Shown: positions 51,227 through 61,423 of the stretch, in pieces | Numbering within the stretch: position 1 is the first letter of the stretch | Layout: every line of letters begins with the position of its first letter | NCBI GenBank assembly: GCA_027625915.1 | Contig: JANTQA010000008.1 | Location: 149,001 to 213,000, forward strand | Origin: Anaeramoeba flamelloides | Lineage: Eukaryota; Metamonada; Anaeramoebidae | Direction: 5' to 3' | DNA length: 64,000 nucleotides | Notes under the pieces: generated by a model | Databases searched by the model: none | Told to the model about the DNA's origin: nothing | What the model saw: the letters and a program-made list of their open reading frames with translations, nothing else | Made by a program: the position numbers and the translations under genes

Positions 51227-52560
51227 TTAGAATTGTTTTTTGAAGCTTTCCAGTTTAAATATTTTTTGTTGTTTGAAATTGCAATTTTGTTGTTTTATAA
51301 TTTTTAGATATTGTTGAACTTTCCAACTAGGTGAATTTTCCAATTCGGTTAATCGAAAAACTTTTAATTCTAAATCTAATAATTTTAATCCCTTAGTGTG
51401 CCAATTAATATTTTCATTTTCCAATTTTCGAAAATTTAGTATTGTTTTTAATTTTTTTTAAATTTAAGAAATCTAATTTTTCTATCAATTTATATTTTCT
51501 TCGGTATATTTTTTAATCTAGCGAGATCAATTTTTGCTTCAGTTTTATAAATTAATCGAGGTGAATGGATATTAATTTGTAAGAAATTTGTGACTGTTTT
51601 ATTGATAAATCTATCAATTCTTTCAAAATCATTTTGTTTCAAGTCAAATATTTCAAGACCATAATAAAGTTGACTTAAAATAAGAGCTTTGAAAGAAGTT
51701 ATTTTGACTCCATTGTTGAGTTTATTTTGTTGAAACAATCGATTAAGTGTTTCCAAGGACTTTTCCACTTTTTTGAAATTATATTCAAGATGCGTGTTTT
51801 TTTTCTAACCAAATCCCAAGATAAAAAATATCTTTTAATTCTTTTTTATATTTGTTTTTTTTATTATGTGGGTTCATCCCGAATCTTTTTATTATTTCAA
51901 AAATCCTTTCTAAATTAATTTTTAGAGAGATTAATGGCCCTTTCATAATAAGAATAAGATCATCTGCATACATTTGAACATGAACAGCTAAAGTTTTTAA
52001 CTTTTCTAGTAGGAAATGAGATATAAATGCGAAGAGAATTGGTGATAAGGGATCTCCTTGATAAACTCCAATTCCTTCTTTTTTTGTAATATCTCAAGAG
52101 CCAATTTTTAATTGTTTCATTTTTGATAATTTTTTTAATAGATTGATATATTAACGAGTGTTGTATAGAGTCAAAACATTTTTTGTATGTCTATAGTAAC
52201 TACAAAGTATTCTGTATTTTTATTTTTATTTTTTTATTTTTTTAAATTTTCTTAATAAATTTAAAACAGCAATTCTTGTTCCAAAATATTTTTTAAATCC
52301 AAATTGTTTTTTTGAAATCAAGTCCCATGAGTCTTGAATTCCAATGTATATTAATTTTAAAAAAAATCTTGGAAGAGATTGATTTATAGAGATAGGTCGA
52401 TAATTTAATGGTTCGCCTTCATCCCCCGATTTATGAATAAATAATAAATTTCTTTTTTTTAATAAAATTTATACTTTTTTCAGTTTCGTCTGTTATCCAA
52501 TTTAAAAAAATATTTTGAACTGTTTTAATAAAATAATTATAATTTAATAAATATTGAATT
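51227..52560 (-). pseudogene. LINE ORF2, reverse transcriptase and C-terminal region (broken)
   Basis: Reading through frameshifts, conserved reverse-transcriptase blocks appear in order: NYRPIS (near 52388-52405), KKQFGFKKYFGTRIAVL, CFDSIQHSLI with the first catalytic Asp, GVYQGDPLSPILFAF, and YADDLILIMKG at about 51972 with the second catalytic pair. Downstream are DIFYLGIWLE and a LINE-type segment with FKALILSQLYYGLEIF. The copy at 59581-60511 shows that the family's C-terminus carries a CCHC finger (CKLCKK...DHFLWNCP). The enzyme would copy element RNA into the nicked target. Several frame breaks mean no intact protein is made here. Confidence 0.88.
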
Positions 52561-52609
52561 GGTTGGTTTTTTTATAAACTTATAATGATTTATTTTGTCA
52601 AATTCTTTA

Positions 52610-52788
52610 CAGTACAATCAGTTTCACTTTTTAAGGCACAAACTTTCAACGAAATTTAAGGCACAAAAAAAATCTCAAATTAAAGCACAAAATTCAAATT
52701 CTAGTAAAATAAATTGTAAAAAAAATAATTACCAATTTTGTGCCTTAATTTGAGATTTTTTTGGTGCCTTAAATTTCGTTGAAAGTTT
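52610..52788. mobile_element. MITE inserted in LINE copy A, one end damaged
   Basis: Left end TA|CAGTACAATCAGTTTCAC then TTTTTAAGGCACAAACTTTC. The right arm has the complementary TTTCGTTGAAAGTTT but then runs into a poly-A/T tract instead of the expected terminus. Inner arms are nearly identical to the MITE at 27152-27348. It interrupts ORF2 between endonuclease and reverse transcriptase. Confidence 0.85.
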
Positions 52789-52926
52789 TCTTAAAAAAAA
52801 AAAAAATTTTTTTGAAATTTGATTATTTCTTTAATTTTATCTTGATCAAAAATTTCCTTTATGTCAATTGGATTTAATGAATTTTTATTAATTTTAAATT
52901 TTTTAATATAATTAATTATATTTGTA

Positions 52927-54203
52927 TTAGGTTTTTTGACTAATTGATTTTACAAAATCGTTATACACTGTGAATATGGTTTCATTATTTAAAAACATTT
53001 TTGTAGAAGTTTCTCTTATTTTATTTAATGTTTTCCAAAAGTTTTTATTTTTATTATATTCTTCATTTATTTGATTAAGTAATTTTAAGTAATTTAATTC
53101 ATTAATTTTTTTTGATTTTATGTAAAGTTTCATTTTTATCAAACAATTTATAAAGTAAATTATTAATTTTTAATTTATCTTGTTTGATATCAAATACTAT
53201 TCTTTCTTTCTGTTTATATTTTTTTTTAAATAAAATAAAATTTTCTTCATTTAAATTAAAATTCTGCCGAGAAAAGAATTGGAGAAAGTCTTCTTGAAAG
53301 GTTGGAATATCTTTAATTTTATAGATATCATTGATTTCCCAATTTGAGTTTATTTCAAATTTATTCATAATTGTATTATGATCACTAATAAAATTTTTGA
53401 TAGTCTTTGATTTATTGAGTTTTAAATTATTAAAATTTGTTAAAAAATAATCCAAATTGTTTGGTTTTCTACTTGGTTTATTATTAAGAAATATTTTAAA
53501 ATTAAATTTTTCAAATAATTTTATTTTATTTTCATTTAAATTAAAATCACCACCAATAATTGTTTTATTGTTTTGGTATTTTCTTAAGATATTTATTATT
53601 TTTTTTATTAATTTCAATATTTCGGTCATTTCTCCGATATATATTAATAATGATTAAATCAGTAAGTTGTATTCCCATTACATCTAAATCAGCAATTAAT
53701 ATTTCACGAAAAAATTCTAGAAATATCTTTTTTATTATTATTAGTAAACCACCCTTATTTCCATTATTTCCATAAGATTTTTTATTCACAGAGAAATAGT
53801 TTGTGAAAGTTGGTTTTTTTGTTATTTTGGATTCTTGTATTAAACAAATATCGATATTAAATTTTAATAAAAAAGATTCTAATTTAAAAATTTTATTTGA
53901 ATTATTCAAGCCACAAATATTTAAAGAGGCTATATTAATATTTATATATTGATTTTTATTTTTCATTTTTTTAGAACCTTTTATTAATAATCTTTCTTTG
54001 TTCTTCAAAAAATGTTTTATATATAAATCATTTGGAATATTTTTTTGTTTATTTATTAATATTCTTTTAAAAGTTTTTATTTTTTCGAGATTTTCCCAAA
54101 TTACAAGTTTATTATTTCCTTTCCTTAAAAATCTAATAACACAATAATTATTTAAGAAATTAAATATTTCTAATGTTGAAATATTTTTTTGAATAAAAAT
54201 CAA
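52927..54203 (-). pseudogene. LINE ORF2, APE-type endonuclease (frame-broken)
   Basis: All hallmark blocks of an apurinic-type LINE endonuclease are visible across two overlapping frames (54203-53565 and 53629-53102): NIASLNICGLN, DICLIQESKI with the metal-binding Glu, GNKGGLLIII, IIGGDFNLNEN, RKPNNLDYFLTN and ISDHNTI. These residues nick target DNA in L1-type elements. A frameshift near 53600 joins the frames, and the linker to the reverse transcriptase follows (53142-52927). The reading 54612-54310 just upstream is probably the ORF2 N-terminus or the ORF1/ORF2 junction. Confidence 0.9.
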
Positions 54204-55081
54204 TTTGTTTTTGTTTGGTACATTTTGTAACTTTTTTAAACTTTTACAATATGTAAAGTTTGAAAAATAAATTATTTTATTTTTATCATTATTGTAATCA
54301 ATATTATTATTAATTTGGTTTGATAAATAAATTAGTGTTTTTTAATAAATTGGAAATTTCTACTTTTCCGTTATTTGAATTGGAGTAATTATAATTATCA
54401 AATATTGAAATATAAGAATAATTAAAAGATTTTTTAATCCAATATTCAATTTGGAAGTTGTTGATTTTTGTTAGTTTCCAATTTTTGAATTCAATAAGAA
54501 TTATTAATTTTAATAAATTTTTTATTAATAATTTTTTATTTGTTGTGTTGAATTCTTTTATATTTAATAAGATAATAAATTCATTCATAATTTTTAATTG
54601 AATTTTTTTCAAGTGGTTGTCGTTTTTTTGGGGTTTTGATGATAAAACGAGAAAAAAATTTTTCTGAATGAGTCTTATTAAAAAAATTGAATATTGAAAA
54701 ATTTATTTTATTTGTTGGATTTAGTTTGAATTTATTTTTTATAATTATTGGATAATTGAAAGGATTATCAATTTTTGTAAAAGTCCATTTTAAATCATTC
54801 TTTTTAATTTTTGATTTATATGAAGTTTTTTATATATAAAATAAAATAAATTAAGGTTTTAAAAATATTTATTGTTTTAATTTCTTTTTTAAAACCTGAT
54901 AGTCACTTTTTCTTTTGGTTTCTATGTTTGATACAGTAACCTGAAGTATCAAATGTGTGGTTTTTTACAATCTTTATTGTTTAGAGTTATTCCTTTACAT
55001 TTAACACTGGTTATTAATTTATCTGAAATACTCTTTTTGCCTTTGCCTTTGTTTTTTTTTTTAAGTTGAGTTGAATATTTT

Positions 55082-56603
55082 TCATATATATTTCTTTATT
55101 TTTTGGAGTTTGGTTAAAATAATATAATAAATCTTTTTGAATATTTGGTTTTTTATCAACTTTTTTGTTTGAGTTATTTGAGTTATTTGAGGTTGGTTGA
55201 TTATTATTTTGATTAATTTTTTGATTAATAGAAATAGAGTTGTTAATTCCATCAATCTTATCAATTTCTTGATTTTTTTATTATTTTTCTTTTTTAATTC
55301 TTTTTCGAATTTTTCTTTAAATTCTTTATCTCGAATTAAAAATTGATTATAAACTAGTTCCTCTTCTTTTCTTTTTGAGGATTGAGTTGTTTTTGAATCA
55401 TTTATATTTGGGTTTAGATTTTCTAATAAAGATAGTTCAGATTCATTTTCTGAATCTTTTATAATTTGAATTTCATTAGATTTATCTTTTATTTCATTCT
55501 CAGAATGAATATAACCTTTATCAGATTTATTCTGAATTTTTTTTGGATGATATATTATTATATAAGTTATTATTTTTATTTTTAATAACTTTATGATTAT
55601 TTTAGATAAATTTGTGATAATTTCTTTCAAATCTAGAATTTCTTTTTCAAGAGAATTAATTCTATTTTCATATTGATTATTATTATGATTTGAATTATTA
55701 TTTGAATTCAATTTTGGAGTTTTTGAATTTTTGGTTATTTGTTTTTTGGAATTAGAGAGTAATTTTTTGTAGGCCTTTTTAATGGTAATTGGTCTCTCAT
55801 TAATCAGTAAACCATTTAAGTGAAGTGCCTTATCTCTAATTACACAAGAAGGAAAGGTAACAAACGCAAAATACTTTTTTGTTTTTTTCTTTTTAATTAT
55901 AACTGCATTTTTTGGGTTGAAGTTTTGAAAAAAAGAAATCAAATTATCTGTGGTGTAGTTGTGGGGATAATTGAAAATAATTATTTGTGTTTGTGATAAT
56001 TTCCTTTTTGAATTGTTTTTATTATTTTTTTTATTATTTTTTTTTTGTTTTTTTTTATTTCTTTGTTGTTGGGATCCATTTGCTTTTTTATTTTTTTTTT
56101 TATTGTTGCAAAAAAGTTGGTGTTTCGGCTTAATAGGGGCTTTGCTAGACTTTTCTTTCACTAGATCCGCGGTCTCAGTAATTTTCGCGTGATCAAAAAT
56201 TTTATTTGTGATTTTAACACCACTGACAAATTTTTTTTTTTTTTTGATCGTTCATGATCCAAAAAAATTTTTGTCTTTAGTATTGGCGTCTCGTTGCAAA
56301 TGGGTTTTTTGTATTTTTCACATTTTGTGAATTGTTTTTTGTAAAGCTTTTTTTACTTGGTTTGTAGTCTTGAACATTAAGTTTTCTGTTGAAAATTTTT
56401 GTTGATTTTATTTTTTTTTCTACTCTTAGTGCTTCTTCTTTCTTTTTAAATTTTAGAATTGCAATATTATTATCATTATCTTTTTGATTCATAATGAATT
56501 GTATTGATGGAAGTACTTCGACTTCTTGTTTAATGATAGTTAGCAATTCATCATAAGAAAAGATTTGTGGAATCTTAGATAGAAACATAGTGTTTGTCTT
56601 CAT
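55082..56603 (-). pseudogene. LINE ORF1, two RRM-like RNA-binding domains (frame-broken)
   Basis: The first segment (56603-56277, 108 residues) begins MKTNTMFLSKIPQIFSYDEL and shows RRM features (NIAILKFKKKEEALRVEKKI). The second (56161-55082) has a basic linker and a clearer RRM: QTQIIIFNYPHNYTTDNLIS as RNP2-like strand, then KKYFAFVTFPSC as RNP1-like strand, and LLINERPITIKKAY. A Gln/Asn/Lys-rich tail and an acidic Ser/Glu region follow. A stop and frameshift between 56277 and 56161 break the ORF. ORF1 proteins of this type coat element RNA. Confidence 0.8.
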
Positions 56604-56660
56604 TTGGGAAGAGTAAAGTTGAAAGAGTAAAAAGTATAAAAAATAAAAAAAGATATTTTT

Positions 56661-58002
56661 AAAATAAAAAACAACTTTTTCTATATTTCTAACTTGAGGA
56701 ACTTTATGAGTAATTGTTTTAATATATGAATTTTATTTTATCTTATGAATAAGATAATCAAATTACTTAGATATTTTTTTGTCTAAATGGACTTACCAAT
56801 AAAAAACATCTTTCTACCCCATTCATTATGAAAAGTGTTTCCCTCTAAAAAGTTATTTTCATTTGAATTCTTTTTTGAGTTTTTTAAAAAAATAATTTCG
56901 TTTTTTCTAATGTACTTTTGTTCGAAATATTTTTTAAATTATTAATTCCATTCACGGTTTTTTGAAACAAATTACCACATTAAAAAAAAAAAAAATTTTT
57001 TTTTTTTTAAATGTTGAAACAAATTCAAATTATCCTAAACTAAGTAATTATTCCTTTCTTCGATTAATTAAATTAGGAAACAATTATATTATTACCCCTC
57101 AATTACATATACTCAAACTTTATAATAATTGGTATTTACCCCAACATAAAGAATAATACACTTATAATCAACTAAGAGAGAAAATACCAACCCACAAAAC
57201 AAGTTGAAGGTTAATTTAAAATATCCTATAACTTTATTTTTTAAAATACAACATTTAATTTTTTTTTTTTGATCGATCAAATCGTTTATTTTTGAAAAGT
57301 ATTACTTTATAAGAAAATAAAATATATTTTGTAAATTTAACATTATTTCTTTTTTTTTAATAACAAAGCAAAAACCAATAACAAATAGCAAAAATTATTA
57401 TCTTTATTTTAAATGTAAATTTTTTTTTATGAAATTCATTGATTATTTGAATTCAATAATTCTTTGATTTTTGAGATGTAGTAAGATTTATAAAGAAACC
57501 TTGTAATTAAATGTGTATTTATGTTAAAAAAATTTTATTCTACCAATCGCAATGTATAGCAACCTCAACTTTTATCTTCTTTTTTACATTTACCAGTTTA
57601 AATAATTACCCCTCCCAGATAGTAAATTTATTCATTACCAATGAAATTACATTTTTCATAAAGTTAATTGGAAATTTCAAATCTAGTTTTTTTTTAAATT
57701 GAAATTTACAAAAGAAAAAAAAAAAAAAAGAAAAATTTTATCAAATATTGAAAAAAATAAAAAAAAAATTGAATAAAAACAAAATCCAAGAAAAAAAAAA
57801 GAGATAAAAAAATATACAATTTGATTTATTCAATTAGGAATAATACATTGGCCGTCAAATAGAAAATTTATTTCGAGAAGGATAATTGACAACAATCAAA
57901 AAGTATATTCTATTTTTTAATGAAACTGGATTCAGTTGGATGAAAAAAGAGTTACTTTTTCATTTTCAATACTATCTTAAAATAAACTTTCATGTTTAAC
58001 CC

Positions 58003-58046
<44 letters not shown>

Positions 58047-59560
58047 CATTTTCTTTTACAAAAATTAGTTTACAAATCCAATACTTTAAATTATATAAGT
58101 CTGCATTTATAGAAAAAAATCGTTAATTAATTAGAACATAAATAATTTTTAATAAAATGATGAATAATAACAAGTAAATAAAACTCTTAAATTTATTTTT
58201 ACTTCTTGTAAATATTTTTTTTTCTTATTTTTAATGGCCTTCTATCTTGGTTCGAAATTGTACAACACATATAGTATTATTTTATATTGGAAATTATATT
58301 GTGAAATTGAATTTCCTTTGATTGAAACGATTTGAATAACAAAGAAAAAACATTTAATAGGATCTCTTTAGGAAAAAAGACCCATTTTAAAAAAAAAAAA
58401 AACAAAAACAAAATATTCTCCCAATTTCAACAAAAAGAAATTAAAAACATAAAAAATTCTAATTCATCTCTTAGATAAAATTTGAAAAAAAAAAAAAAAA
58501 ATACAAAGTATCTCAAACAAAAAATCTTTCAACAAAAAAAATATCACCTAGGATCTAATCGATAAAAAAAAAAGAAAAAACAAAAAAAGACTCTCTATGA
58601 AAAAAAAAACCAATGAACAAAAAAAAGGCAATAGAATCATAATGTAAAATATTCAAAAAATAAAAAAAAAATTTTTTTCAGGCTATCAACAAGAATAAAA
58701 AGTCTATTAACAAATAAAAAAAGATGAATTTCCTATAATTAACATATATAAAAACAATATCTTAATTGTTTTTATTTTTCTTTACAAAATTTGGAATTTC
58801 TCCAGAAAAATATTTTTATCTTAATGCCCATTCCCATCTTCGGACTACTACTTATCAAAAAATTTAAATAATTTATTACCCCAAAATTCAACTGAATGAA
58901 AGTAGAAATTTTTTTGGCGAAAATATCAATTTACTAAAAAAAACTAAGAAATTAAAGCATCTATTTTGCACATGATAAATTCAGATTTTTATAAAAAAAT
59001 ATCAATCTTTTCTTGTGCTATATTTACAAAAATTCAAATTTATTCAATATAAAATGAAAAGTTTTCTTTGATGCTAAAAACAATTTAATTCAATTTTCTC
59101 AAATTTGTCATATCTTTACCGATACCATATTTAACAAACTAAGAATTTTAATATATATTCTTTATTTTCAATAACTCATCCCAAAAAAGTAATACGAAAT
59201 ACAAATTTTTCTGAGATTAAAATAGAGATCTTGAAAAAACGCAAATAATTCTTTTAATGATCGGATCAAGATTTTTATTGAATTGTTCTTTGATTTGGTG
59301 GACTTACCAATCAATCCTCTTTGATCAATAAAAATAAGAACTAAAGATAAAAAGATACATTCTCAGTCAAAAATGGTATTATAAAATAGGATGAAATAAA
59401 AAGCTTCTAGAAGTTAAAAACCCTTCAGAAATTCTTAAAAGAATGTGTCTGGGTAATATCTTTTTACTTTTTCTATTCAAATTTAAAGAACATAGCATCA
59501 TTATTCAAAAGCTTTCCCAATAACCAAACCAAATTACCACTAAATAGTAAGATATTATTT
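56661..59560. other. gene-free A-rich region
   Basis: No gene seen. It holds a 41-A run at 58004-58044 and many shorter A-runs. Open frames at 56962-57156 and 57511-57702 lack support. Confidence 0.6.
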
Positions 59561-59580
59561 TTAAAAAATATTTTTTCTTT

Positions 59581-60511
59581 TTTTTATTATTTAACGGAGG
59601 AGTTTTTAATTGCTCTTATTTACCCGAATTCCTAAATTATTATTTAGGAAATTTGTTAAAGACTCAAAAATAAATTTATTACCCACTAGTGCTAATAAAT
59701 ACGATGAATCTCTTTTTCTAATAATATCAAAAATAGTAATAATATTATTTTTTAATATATTAGAGATGTTAAATTTTTTTATTTCAGATATCCAGATTTT
59801 ACGATTATTTTCATAGGCTGGGCAGTTCCAGAGAAAATGATCCAAATCTTCAATGATATCTATTTTTTTTGATTTTTTGCATAATTTACAGTATTTTGAT
59901 TTTTCCTTGTTCATAACATAAGAATATCTAACCAAATAATTTGTAAAATTTCTGAGTTTTAAGATTGAAGTTGAACCCTTCCATTTTAAATATCTTTGTT
60001 GTTTGTTAATATTATTTTGAATAGAAATTATTTTTAAATATTTTTGAATTTTCCAACTTGGACTATTTTCCATTTGTTTAATTCGATATTTCTCAAGTTC
60101 AAATTCTAATTCTTTTAGGGTGTCTGATTACCAGTTTATATTTTCAAATTTCTGTTCTCTGAATTTGAGATTTTTAACTATTTCATGAAAATCCAAAAAG
60201 GTTAATTTTTGAATTTGTTTAAATCTTCTTTTATATATAGTTATTCTTGCTGAATCTATTTTTGCTTCAGTTTTATATATAAGTCTAGGAGAGTGTGGAT
60301 TTATTAATAAAAATTTTGTTACTTTTTTATTAATCCACACATCTATATCATTGAAATCTTGTTTTGTAAAATCAAATATTTCTAATCCATATAACAATTG
60401 ACTATACAATACAGCTTTAAAAAAATGAATTTTCAATCCATTAGTAAATTTCTTTTGTTGTAAAATATTAGTTATTTTTTTAAAATTGGTTTTAACTTTA
60501 TCAAGGTTAAA
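59581..60511 (-). mobile_element. 5'-truncated LINE (copy D)
   Basis: This carries the 3' part of ORF2 in good condition: 60436-60128 (KAVLYSQLLYGLEIFDFTKQ, SPRLIYKTEAKIDSAR) and 60073-59606, which includes the zinc-knuckle-like CKLCKK...LDHFLWNCP with C-x2-C and H-x4-C spacing, then the stop and 3' end. It is 5'-truncated near 60511. A probable imperfect 20-bp duplication flanks it: TTAAAAAATATTTTTTCTTT at 59561-59580 and TTAAAAATATGTTTTCTTT at 60512-60530. It appears younger than copy C because its frames are longer. Confidence 0.88.
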
Positions 60512-60530
60512 TTAAAAATATGTTTTCTTT

Positions 60531-61423
60531 ATATTATTATTCTTTATCTCGTATCTATACAGTATACAGAAAACTCAACGAAAATTCAATATTTTTTTTG
60601 ACCAACTTCAATTAATAATTAAAATCCTACATTCTTCTTTTTATATATTTAACATGTCAAGTTAATATCTCGATTTAAAAAAAAACCACTTATATTAGAT
60701 TTCAAGTTCATTTTTTAAATGTGATTGATTATTTATTTGATCTTAATATTCATAATAAAATTTACATTTTGAGAACAAAAATAAAAAAAAAAAATGAAAA
60801 ATAGATTTTTTCCATTACAAACAAACTCATTCCGTTTATCAAAGTTTTCTGTCTTTCAAAACTTTCAAACACTCGAAAACAATTCACAACCGTTTCAAAA
60901 ACTTTCAAACATTGTGAAAGTGGAGTAGTGTTGTAAAAGTCTCAAGGATTCGGAAAAGTCAAGAGATTTTTTATAAGGTGATTTCAAAAAAGATATTTTT
61001 CTTTTTCTCGTGATTTTTATTTTATTGCAATAATGTGGGTTATTAGGTTTTTATGATTTTTCATGATAAGGATGGATTATTTACAATTTTATAGGTTTAC
61101 CATGTAATTATTTCTAAAGATATGATAATACATATAATCGATCTATAATCAATTATCTTATCTACAAATAATTAAAAAATAAACAATTATTGAATATTTT
61201 GAAAGAATTAATATTATTGTAAACGAACCAATACAATTTTTTCCTTAAAAAACACAAATTAAAAACCCAAATTTATATTTTGTTAGAAATAAGAACTATA
61301 AAAAAAATGAAAAAAATAATTTAAATGTATTTTTATTAAAAATTAATTTTTTTTTATTTTCGTATTATATGTATTATCATATAAAGAAAAAATTTCATTT
61401 GATTTCAATAACCAATAATTGTA
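60531..61423. other. gene-free 3' flank of the TRRAP-like gene
   Basis: AT-rich, no gene or structured RNA seen. Confidence 0.6.

Larger units (their letters stand above)
50844..56642 (-). mobile_element. near full-length LINE (non-LTR retrotransposon, copy A)
   Basis: A 5.8 kb L1-like element on the minus strand. From its 5' end it has an RNA-binding ORF1 (56603-about 55082), then an ORF2 with APE-type endonuclease (about 54203-53330), reverse transcriptase (about 52600-51780) and a C-terminal region, and ends in a poly-A tail (T-run at 50840-50866). An identical 18-bp direct repeat, ATAAAAAAAGATATTTTT, flanks it at 50826-50843 and 56643-56660; this is the target-site duplication. ORFs are broken by stops and frameshifts and a MITE lies at 52610, so this copy is very probably dead. 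Confidence 0.93.
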
